From an uncultured Erysipelotrichaceae bacterium (GTDB taxonomy: Bacteria; Bacillota_I; Bacilli_A; Erysipelotrichales; Erysipelotrichaceae): a stretch of 5,527 bases of DNA. Made by a program: the position numbers and the translations under genes. Below, piece by piece: positions 1 through 4,873 of the stretch (position 1 is the stretch's first letter; each line of letters starts with the position of its first letter). The DNA lies in NCBI GenBank assembly GCA_902796525.1, contig CADBPB010000023.1, positions 1 to 5,527 of the forward strand, read 5' to 3'. A model generated the notes under the pieces. That model made no database searches, was not told the origin of the DNA, and saw only the letters and a list, made by a program, of their open reading frames with translations.

Positions 1-1
1 C

Positions 2-703
2 AGCGATTCGATCAAATACAATAAAGTGGCTTTGACCATCGGACTGTCGGATCTGGAGAACTTTTACGATCTTCTGGCGAATTCCGAATTCGATGTTTCC
101 CTGATCCTGCTGGATGCCAGCAAGGACTCGATCATCAACCGCTACAAGTTCAGCAGACGCGTCCATCCTCTGGTGACTTCCAATCTGGCGGCGACCGTGG
201 AAGAAGCGATCGAAATCGAAAAGAACATCCTCAGCAAATGGAAGACGCGCAACGTTCACATCATCGATACCAGCAATCTCACCGCAAAACAGCACAAAGA
301 GAAGCTGGACAAGATATTGAAATACAACGACAGAGAGAATCTCGCCATTACCTTCGAATCCTTCGGATTCAAGAACGGCGTCCCGGAGGATGCCGATGTG
401 ATCCTGGATGTCAGGATGCTGGACAACCCGTTCTATATCGCCAAGCTCAAGAACAAGACAGGCAATGACAAGGCGGTCAGGAACTATGTCCTGGATTCCA
501 AGCTGACCCAGAGATACATCAAGAAGACGCTGGCGTATCTGGACTTCATGTTCAAGGAATACGGCAAAGAAGAGAAGCGCCATCTGACCATCTGCGTCGG
601 ATGCACCGGAGGACAGCACCGAAGCGTGACGCTGGCGAATTATCTCTATGAATACTACAAAGACAAGTACATGTGTTACGTGACACATCGGGAACTGAAA
701 TGA
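2..703 (+). CDS. rapZ: RapZ/YvcJ family nucleotide-binding protein, 5' end cut by window edge
   Basis: The frame is open from base 2, so 233 residues are visible. The family is usually about 285-295 aa, so roughly 55 N-terminal residues, including the Walker A P-loop, lie outside. The in-frame GTG at 26 is internal, because family-like sequence (IKYNKVAL) precedes it. Recognisable landmarks are RYKFSRRVHPL, corresponding to the family's RYxxTRRxHPL; ESFGFKNGVPEDADVILDVR with NPFY; GCTGGQHRSV near the C terminus; and a closing VTHREL. In Escherichia coli, RapZ senses glucosamine-6-phosphate through its C-terminal domain and guides RNase E to the GlmZ sRNA. In Bacillus, YvcJ binds and hydrolyses nucleotides and affects competence. 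Which role applies here cannot be read from the sequence. The segment where relatives carry a Walker-B-like Asp reads TIGLSD here. The stop codon overlaps the yvcK start (ATGA at 700-703), making this the first visible gene of a coupled operon. Family assignment is very secure. Confidence 0.95.
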   Translation, partial: SDSIKYNKVALTIGLSDLENFYDLLANSEFDVSLILLDASKDSIINRYKFSRRVHPLVTSNLAATVEEAIEIEKNILSKWKTRNVHIIDTSNLTAKQHKEKLDKILKYNDRENLAITFESFGFKNGVPEDADVILDVRMLDNPFYIAKLKNKTGNDKAVRNYVLDSKLTQRYIKKTLAYLDFMFKEYGKEEKRHLTICVGCTGGQHRSVTLANYLYEYYKDKYMCYVTHRELK

Positions 704-1626
704 AAAAGATAACGGCGATCGGCGGAGGCCATGGGCTTTCGGCGATATTGAAAGGCATCAAAGATATTCCGGATACCGAGATTTCGGCAATCGTGACGGT
801 TGCGGACGACGGAGGTTCGACGGGACGTCTGAGGAAACGCTATACCATTCCGGCCATGGGCGATGTCAGGAATGTGCTTTTGGCGTTGTCGGATGGCGAA
901 CCGCTGCTGCACGAGCTGATGAACTACCGTTTCGAAGGCGAAGACAACATGGATATCGCCGGACATTCCTTGGGAAATCTGATCCTGACGGCTCTGACCA
1001 ATATGACCGGTTCGTTCAATGAAGCCATCCGCATCACATCGGATATGCTGATGGTGAAAGGCAGGATCATTCCTTCGACGCTGCAGAACGTCACCCTGTT
1101 TGCGCAGATGGATGACGGAACGATCGTCAAGGGCGAAGCCAATATTCCGTCTCTGATCCATAATATCGAACGGGTCTTCTATCAGGAAGCGGTGCACGCC
1201 AACGAAGAAGCCGTCCAGGCGATCAAAGAAGCCGATCTGATCATCTACGGGATCGGATCCCTCTATACTTCCATCCTGCCCAATACGATTATCAAAGGCA
1301 TCAACGAAGCCCTGCGGGAATGCAAAGCGAAACGCGTCTATTTCGCCAACTGCATGACCCAGTCCAACGAAACATACAACTACGATCTGGCTGCCCACTT
1401 GCAGGCGTTTCAGGACCACCATACCGATGTCGACCTGGTCATCACCCATGAAGACAGGATCCCTGAGCATATCCTTTACCGCTATGCCCAGCAGAATTCC
1501 ATCGAAGTGCTCGACAGCGACGAAGTCACGATCCCGGTCGTCAAATATCCGCTGCTGTCGTTTGAAAACGATCTGGTCCGGCATGACCCGAAACAGATCA
1601 GAAAAGTCGTCGAGGACCTGCTCTGA
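700..1626 (+). CDS. yvcK: YvcK/CofD-like gluconeogenesis factor
   Basis: This encodes 308 aa, close to the 317 aa of Bacillus subtilis YvcK. Motifs in order are GGGHGLS (8-14), VADDGGSTGR (34-43), GDVRN (54-58), AGHSLGNL (87-94), GIGSLYTS (184-191, GPGSLYTS in many relatives) and MTQSNET (219-225). Together they form the CofD/UPF0052 Rossmann-type fold. In B. subtilis YvcK binds UDP-sugars, forms helical structures, and is needed for normal growth and cell shape on gluconeogenic carbon sources. It is not the coenzyme F420 enzyme CofD, despite homology. I chose the ATG at 700 because GGGHGLS then starts at residue 8, as expected. A GTG at 673 would only add rapZ-overlapping residues. The start overlaps the rapZ stop by 4 nt and has only a weak GGGA (690-693), which suggests translational coupling. 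The stop shares its last A with the whiA ATG. His replaces the Thr of GGGTGLS, a variant I believe is common in relatives. Confidence 0.95.
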   Translation: MKKITAIGGGHGLSAILKGIKDIPDTEISAIVTVADDGGSTGRLRKRYTIPAMGDVRNVLLALSDGEPLLHELMNYRFEGEDNMDIAGHSLGNLILTALTNMTGSFNEAIRITSDMLMVKGRIIPSTLQNVTLFAQMDDGTIVKGEANIPSLIHNIERVFYQEAVHANEEAVQAIKEADLIIYGIGSLYTSILPNTIIKGINEALRECKAKRVYFANCMTQSNETYNYDLAAHLQAFQDHHTDVDLVITHEDRIPEHILYRYAQQNSIEVLDSDEVTIPVVKYPLLSFENDLVRHDPKQIRKVVEDLL

Positions 1627-2567
1627 TGTCGTTTTCTACGGATATCAAGCAGGAGATCAGCAAGCGCGTCACGGAAACGCACTGCCGCAAGGCGGAGCTG
1701 AGCGCGCTGCTCAAGCTGACCAGTTCCCTGACCATTTCCAACGGGAATCTGGGTTTTGTGGTACGCACCGAGAACCCGACCACGGCCAAGCGTATCGTTT
1801 TTTTATTGAAAGAGATCTATGACGCGGAAACGGAACTGCAGATCTACAAGAAGACCAATCTCAAGAAAAACAACGTCTATACGATCGAAGTCCACGAAGA
1901 AGGAAGAACGATCCTGGACGATCTGGACATCTATAACGAAAAAGGCGTACAGGCTCATCCCCGTTACGACCTGATCATGCGCAACTGCTGTGCGGCGTCC
2001 TACCTGGCAGGAGCGTTCCTGGCCTATGGCGCCTGCAACGATCCGCAGAATCCCAACTATCACATGGAGATCTCTTTGCCGGAAATCGAGAATGCGAACT
2101 TTCTGGTCAAATTATTGTCCCGTTTTCAGATCGAAGCCAAGATCGTCAAAAGAAGAGCGCGTTATATCGTCTATGTGAAGAAGGCGGATCATGTCTCGGA
2201 CTTCCTGGCGCTGATCGGAGCGCATGACGCGATGATGCGTTTCGAGGATGAACGGATCGGAAGAGATGTGAACAACTCCATCCGAAGGATCGACAACTGC
2301 GAGATCGCCAACGAAGTAAAGACTTTGAAAGCGGCGCAGCAGCAGATCGCGAACATGCAGAAGATCATCGACAGCGGCCGATATGAACATCTCAATGAGA
2401 AACTGAGAAACGTCATCGATATCCGTTTGAAATATCAGGACTCCTCGTTGCTGGAGCTGTGTGAAGCATATCAGAAGAATTATGGCGAAGCTATCTCCAA
2501 GTCGGGCATGAAACACCGGTTGAACCGGATCGATGGCATTGCCGATCGTTTGGAGGAACAATCATGA
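1626..2567 (+). CDS. whiA: DNA-binding protein WhiA
   Basis: This encodes 313 aa, matching the usual family length of about 316 aa. The N-terminal part opens with SFSTDIKQEISKR. A degenerate LAGLIDADG homing-endonuclease-like segment follows around residues 121-149 (SYLAGAFLAYG, NDP, YHMEI), which in WhiA is not catalytic. Next comes the conserved RRIDNCEIANEVKT block (220-233). The C-terminal helix-turn-helix occupies about 272-310, with the hallmark ISKSGMKHRLNRI. WhiA controls sporulation-associated division in Streptomyces; in Bacillus (YvcL) it is a nucleoid-associated protein that influences division and chromosome segregation. The ATG overlaps the yvcK stop by one base (TGATG), and a GAGGA at 1612-1616 lies 9 nt upstream, so coupled translation is likely. 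The 3' end contains the ribosome binding site of the next gene. A T7 run lies inside the coding region at 1798-1804. The assignment is secure. Confidence 0.96.
   Translation: MSFSTDIKQEISKRVTETHCRKAELSALLKLTSSLTISNGNLGFVVRTENPTTAKRIVFLLKEIYDAETELQIYKKTNLKKNNVYTIEVHEEGRTILDDLDIYNEKGVQAHPRYDLIMRNCCAASYLAGAFLAYGACNDPQNPNYHMEISLPEIENANFLVKLLSRFQIEAKIVKRRARYIVYVKKADHVSDFLALIGAHDAMMRFEDERIGRDVNNSIRRIDNCEIANEVKTLKAAQQQIANMQKIIDSGRYEHLNEKLRNVIDIRLKYQDSSLLELCEAYQKNYGEAISKSGMKHRLNRIDGIADRLEEQS
2552..2557 (+). promoter_or_regulatory. Ribosome binding site of the SDR gene
   Basis: GGAGGA lies inside the last codons of whiA, 6 nt before the ATG at 2564. It is the clearest Shine-Dalgarno in the operon and fixes the start of the SDR gene, whose ATG overlaps the whiA stop (ATGA). 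Confidence 0.8.
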
Positions 2568-3346
2568 AATATGTCTTGATTACCGGTGCATCCAGCGGGA
2601 TAGGCAGGGAACTGGCGAAAGAGTTCGCTAGGAAAGGCCATCATCTCATTCTGGCGGCGCGCAGGGAAGAACTTCTCAAGGAACTGAAAGAAGAACTGGA
2701 AACAACGTACCAGGTGAATGTCCTTTACCTTGCCTGCGATATCGCAGAAGATCCCAAAGCTCTCTACGATTTCTGCAAGACCAATGATCTTTCGGTCTCC
2801 GCGCTCGTGAACAACGCGGGTTACGGGGATTACAGAACGTTTGCCGAAGCGGACATCGACAAGCTTCTGGGCATGATCGATCTGAATGACCGGGCGCTGG
2901 TCGCCTTGACCTATTATTTCCTGAAAGATATGAAAGAAGAAGGCTGCGGGCATATCATCAATACCGGATCGGTGGCTTCGTTCATTCCAGGCCCTTATAT
3001 GGCGGTCTATTATGCGACCAAGGCGTTCGTTCTGAGCTTTTCGCTGGCGTTAAGGGAAGAACTGAGGGGTACAGGCATCCATGTCTCCGTCCTATGCCCG
3101 GCTCCGACCAGGTCTCCGTTCTGGAGCGTGGCAGGGGGAGAGACGACGGCCGTCTATGACAATATCCTCGCCCGTACGGCCAAAGATGCCGCGAAAACAG
3201 GCTATGATCTCTACGATAATAAAAAGGCCTATGCCATCGACGGACCGGTCTATAAGCTGCTGATCGGCTTCGCCAGGCATCTGCCTCTGGAACTATGTGC
3301 CAGAACGGTCGGATTCTTTCAATCCAAGACAAAGAAACGCCGTTAG
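2564..3346 (+). CDS. Classical short-chain dehydrogenase/reductase, substrate unknown
   Basis: This encodes 260 aa, about the usual length of a classical SDR. The Rossmann cofactor motif TGASSGIG is at residues 7-14, and the strand-4 motif NNAG is at 83-86. The catalytic tetrad is complete: Asn108, Ser136, Tyr149 and Lys153 (YATK context). Arg33-Arg34 directly after the second beta strand are typical of NADPH- rather than NADH-preferring members. It therefore should be a cytoplasmic NAD(P)(H)-dependent oxidoreductase. The pattern GPYMAVYYATKA followed by SFSLALREEL resembles the DltE/YqjQ-like group of general SDRs, but substrate cannot be inferred. The C-terminal tail is basic (KTKKRR). The start is set by GGAGGA and the ATGA overlap with whiA. 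It is the last gene of the rapZ-yvcK-whiA operon, in the place where Bacillus has crh. Its TAG overlaps the rlmA stop on the other strand. Confidence 0.92.
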   Translation: MKYVLITGASSGIGRELAKEFARKGHHLILAARREELLKELKEELETTYQVNVLYLACDIAEDPKALYDFCKTNDLSVSALVNNAGYGDYRTFAEADIDKLLGMIDLNDRALVALTYYFLKDMKEEGCGHIINTGSVASFIPGPYMAVYYATKAFVLSFSLALREELRGTGIHVSVLCPAPTRSPFWSVAGGETTAVYDNILARTAKDAAKTGYDLYDNKKAYAIDGPVYKLLIGFARHLPLELCARTVGFFQSKTKKRR

Positions 3347-4113
3347 ACTTTCCTGTAGATATCGATAATGAAAGCGAAGGTTACGGACAGCTCATCACAG
3401 CTGTCCAGTTTCTTTTTATCGGAGGGCGAAGTGGTATTGCTGTAGGGGGTCATCAGGAACAGGTCGTGAAGTTCTTCTTTGTTCAGGATCGCTTTCTGAT
3501 GGATTTTAAGCTGTTTCTCTTCGATGAGACCTTCGATCGCGATCTCTTCTGTTTCGTTCCTGTAAGGCTTCTCGTAGAGAGTCTCTTTCAGTTCAAAGAG
3601 ATGATCCTCATCGGGACGGACCAGAAGGAAGCGTCCCTCCTCTTTCAGGATGCGCACGATCTCCTCCTTGGCGATCGGGGCGAAAATGGTCAGGACCTTA
3701 TCCGCACACCTGTCATATAACGGCACATCGAAGATGGAAGAAAGGATATATGTTCCGTCTTTGTCGCTTTTGGAAGCGTAGCGCAGACCCTGCTTGCTCA
3801 GATCGATCCCTGTCCGGTCTTTCGCCTTGAATTTCGAAGTATAGTAACCCTCCCCGCAGGCCAGATCGACCAGGACATCGTCTTCATCGATGCAGCGGTT
3901 CAGTTCCTCCAGAAGGAAACGGTAATGATCCTTGTTCAGGAAATTCCGGCGGGCCAGGATCATCTCCTTGCTGTCGCCGCTTGTTTCCGATTTATGCCGA
4001 TAGAGATTCACATAGCCTTCTTTGGCGATATCAAAACTGTGCCCATGAATGCACCTGTAGGTATTCTCTTCTCTATGCAACGCTTCTTTGCAGACCGGAC
4101 ATCTGATTTCCAT
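3343..4113 (-). CDS. rlmA: 23S rRNA (guanine-N1)-methyltransferase, RlmA family
   Basis: This encodes 256 aa. An N-terminal zinc finger has Cys5, Cys8, Cys21 and His25, the same positions as the zinc ligands in E. coli RlmA, which fixes the start at the ATG ending at 4113. A SAM-dependent methyltransferase domain follows, with motif I VDLACGEGYYT (82-92) and the acidic motif II residue Asp104 in GIDLSK. The C-terminal region has MTPY (221-224) and DELSVTFAF. The family methylates N1 of a guanine in helix 35 of 23S rRNA: G745 by RlmA(I) in Gram-negatives, and G748 by RlmA(II)/TlrB in many Gram-positives, where it affects macrolide binding. RlmA(II)-type specificity is an inference from lineage. 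No Shine-Dalgarno precedes the start. A longer frame extends upstream to 4251, but it only reads antisense to gmk. The stop TAA overlaps the SDR stop, and no terminator of its own is evident downstream. Confidence 0.92.
   Translation of the reverse strand: MEIRCPVCKEALHREENTYRCIHGHSFDIAKEGYVNLYRHKSETSGDSKEMILARRNFLNKDHYRFLLEELNRCIDEDDVLVDLACGEGYYTSKFKAKDRTGIDLSKQGLRYASKSDKDGTYILSSIFDVPLYDRCADKVLTIFAPIAKEEIVRILKEEGRFLLVRPDEDHLFELKETLYEKPYRNETEEIAIEGLIEEKQLKIHQKAILNKEELHDLFLMTPYSNTTSPSDKKKLDSCDELSVTFAFIIDIYRKV
3385..3417 (+). terminator. Rho-independent terminator of the rapZ-SDR operon, inside rlmA
   Basis: A perfect 8-bp GC-rich inverted repeat, GGACAGCT (3385-3392) and AGCTGTCC (3399-3406), encloses a 6-nt loop (CATCAC). 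After AG, a TTTCTTTTT tract follows (3409-3417). This is a standard intrinsic terminator for plus-strand transcripts, beginning 39 nt after the SDR stop. It lies in the coding region of the convergent gene rlmA, where it encodes the stretch around KKKLDSCDEL. No T-tract follows the hairpin on the minus strand, so it should act in one direction only. Confidence 0.75.
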
Positions 4114-4114
4114 A

Positions 4115-4124
4115 ACAATATTGT
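4115..4124. repeat. 10-bp perfect palindrome in the rlmA-gmk intergenic region
   Basis: ACAATATTGT reads the same on both strands. It overlaps the rlmA -10 element and ends one base before the rlmA start codon on its strand. An additional inverted hexamer pair, ATAACA (4112-4117) and TGTTAT (4143-4148), brackets the divergent promoter region. It could be an operator, or a by-product of two AT-rich promoters facing away from each other. Confidence 0.4.
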
Positions 4125-4148
4125 ACGATACGGGAAAGAAAATGTTAT
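4120..4148 (-). promoter_or_regulatory. Candidate rlmA promoter, possibly giving a leaderless mRNA
   Basis: Reading on the minus strand, a TACAAT -10 element (4125 to 4120, 5 of 6 matches to TATAAT) is preceded after 17 bp by ATAACA (4148 to 4143, 4 of 6 matches to TTGACA). The -10 ends only 6 nt before the ATG, so the predicted transcription start falls at or beside the start codon. This agrees with the absence of a Shine-Dalgarno. Confidence 0.5.
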
Positions 4149-4151
4149 AGA
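4121..4151 (+). promoter_or_regulatory. Candidate gmk promoter with extended -10
   Basis: TGTTATAGA (4143-4151) reads as an extended -10 (TGn followed by TATAGA, 4 of 6). An overlapping alternative, TAGAAT at 4148-4153, matches 5 of 6. A weak -35, TTGTAC (4121-4126), lies 19 bp upstream of TATAGA. Either -10 ends within 8 nt of the gmk ATG, leaving almost no leader. The hexamers are imperfect and crowded, so this is tentative. Confidence 0.4.
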
Positions 4152-4159
4152 ATGAAAGT

Positions 4160-4735
4160 ATGAAAAAGGGACTGTTAATCGTATTTAGCGGAGTATCAGG
4201 CGTAGGCAAGGGAACGCTTCTTGACCGACTGATGCCCATGGAAGATCTCAATCTGGCCTACTCGGTATCCATGACGACCAGAGCGCCGCGCGAAGGAGAA
4301 GTCGAAGGAGAAGATTATTTCTTCGTTTCCAAGAAGAGATTCGTGGAGGCCATCAAGAATGACGAGCTGCTTGAGCATGCCCGTTTCGTCGGGAATGACT
4401 ACGGAACGCCGAGAGCATATGTCGAGCAGCAGCGCGCGCTGGGCAAGAATGTCATCCTGGAGATCGAGATCAGAGGGGCGAAACAGATCATGGAGAAGTG
4501 TCCGGATGCCTTGAGCATCTATATCGTTCCGCCTTCACTGGAGGAACTGGAACGGAGGCTGCGGGCACGCAGCACCGAGGATGACGAGACGATCATGAAG
4601 AGGATCGCCAAAGCGAAGAGGGAACTCAAAGATACCGATTCCTATGAGCACATCGTCTGCAACGACGATCTCGATGTCGCGGTCGAAGAGATCCGCCAGA
4701 TCATCCTGGATGAGATCAATAAGGAAGAAAAGTAG
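4160..4735 (+). CDS. gmk: Guanylate kinase
   Basis: This encodes 191 aa, slightly shorter than the 204-207 aa of Bacillus and E. coli enzymes. The product phosphorylates GMP to GDP with ATP in the cytoplasm, an essential step in GTP and dGTP supply. The Walker A loop is GVSGVGKGT (11-19), where most orthologs have GPSGVGKGT. GMP-binding landmarks are SMTTRAPREGEV, with Arg41 and Arg44, DYFF with Tyr53, Glu72, and YGTP with Tyr81. EIEIRGA (101-107), PPSLEEL (124-130) and the arginine-rich LID segment (132-137), with Arg148 after it, complete the set. The start is certain: the next Met lies beyond the P-loop, and an in-frame TAG stands at 4148-4150. No Shine-Dalgarno can be placed, which makes SD-independent or leaderless translation likely. 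gmk is divergent from rlmA and followed directly by a terminator. It therefore stands alone rather than beside rpoZ, as it does in many Firmicutes. Confidence 0.96.
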   Translation: MKKGLLIVFSGVSGVGKGTLLDRLMPMEDLNLAYSVSMTTRAPREGEVEGEDYFFVSKKRFVEAIKNDELLEHARFVGNDYGTPRAYVEQQRALGKNVILEIEIRGAKQIMEKCPDALSIYIVPPSLEELERRLRARSTEDDETIMKRIAKAKRELKDTDSYEHIVCNDDLDVAVEEIRQIILDEINKEEK

Positions 4736-4761
4736 AAACCGCCAGATAACTGGATATGCAG

Positions 4762-4802
4762 AACATATCATACGGGTCTTCGAACCGGTGATATGTTTTT
4801 TT
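4762..4802 (+). terminator. Rho-independent terminator after gmk
   Basis: A 9-bp perfect inverted repeat, AACATATCA (4762-4770) and TGATATGTT (4789-4797), encloses an inner region where GGT (4775-4777) and ACC can also pair across a TTCG-containing loop. The right arm runs directly into a T7 tract (4796-4802). It lies 26 nt after the gmk stop and before the next promoter, so it most simply ends the gmk transcript. A competing smaller hairpin can form just upstream from GATATG (4753-4758) and CATATC (4764-4769). Confidence 0.8.
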
Positions 4803-4810
4803 GTCCGATA

Positions 4811-4840
4811 TTGTGGAAACGTTTACAAATAATTTATAAT
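4811..4840 (+). promoter_or_regulatory. Sigma-A-type promoter of the solute-binding protein gene
   Basis: A perfect TATAAT -10 (4835-4840) is preceded, after an 18-bp spacer, by TTGTGG (4811-4816), which keeps only the TTG of the -35 consensus. A transcript would start near 4847 and leave a leader of about 27 nt. TTTACA at 4822-4827 is a better -35 hexamer by sequence but is only 7 bp from the -10, so it cannot serve it. A weak -35 would leave room for activator or repressor control. Confidence 0.7.
4814..4827. promoter_or_regulatory. Candidate cre site (CcpA or other LacI-family operator)
   Basis: TGGAAACGTTTACA matches the catabolite-responsive element consensus TGWAANCGNTNWCA at 13 of 14 positions; only the third base, G instead of A/T, deviates. 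The central AAACGTTT is a perfect palindrome with a CG at its axis, as LacI-family operators require. It occupies the spacer between -35 and -10, a position typical of repression by blocking RNA polymerase. Another LacI-family regulator remains possible. Confidence 0.65.
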
Positions 4841-4848
4841 AAACTTTA

Positions 4849-4862
4849 GGGGAATAAACCCC
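4849..4862 (+). promoter_or_regulatory. Short GC hairpin in the mRNA leader
   Basis: GGGG (4849-4852) and CCCC (4859-4862) enclose the 6-nt loop AATAAA. The hairpin would sit at the extreme 5' end of the predicted transcript and abut the Shine-Dalgarno with no gap. It could protect the 5' end from decay or modulate access to the ribosome binding site. Only four base pairs form, so its effect is uncertain. Confidence 0.45.
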
Positions 4863-4868
4863 AGGAGG
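4863..4868 (+). promoter_or_regulatory. Consensus ribosome binding site
   Basis: AGGAGG lies 5 nt before the ATG at 4874 and, with the following T, is a full match to the anti-Shine-Dalgarno. It sets the start of the lipoprotein gene and predicts strong translation, in contrast to the SD-less gmk and rlmA. Confidence 0.9.
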
Positions 4869-4873
4869 TAAAA

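Noticed and set aside
673..699. GTG at 673 as the yvcK start
   Set aside because: It would add nine residues overlapping the rapZ C terminus. The ATG at 700 overlaps the rapZ stop as ATGA and gives the expected N terminus.
676..1584. Long minus-strand open frame of about 300 codons antisense to yvcK
   Set aside because: It lies entirely opposite a conserved gene with all YvcK motifs. Its translation shows no recognisable domain and is rich in Asp/His/Arg, as expected from the reverse complement of a coding frame.
3311..3325. GGATT/AATCC inverted repeat as a terminator for rlmA
   Set aside because: The stem has only five AT-containing base pairs, and no T-tract follows on the minus strand.
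3295..3720. Plus-strand open frame of about 140 codons after the SDR gene
   Set aside because: It is antisense to rlmA, which has zinc-finger and SAM motifs. It starts inside the SDR gene in another frame, has no ribosome site and crosses the operon terminator.
4114..4251. N-terminal extension of rlmA to an upstream ATG at 4251
   Set aside because: The extra residues are antisense to the gmk start and precede the zinc finger. The ATG at 4113 places Cys5, Cys8, Cys21 and His25 exactly as in E. coli RlmA.
4822..4827. TTTACA as the -35 of the transporter promoter
   Set aside because: It lies only 7 bp from the TATAAT, and no acceptable -10 is present 16-18 bp downstream. The bases are better explained as half of the cre-like operator.
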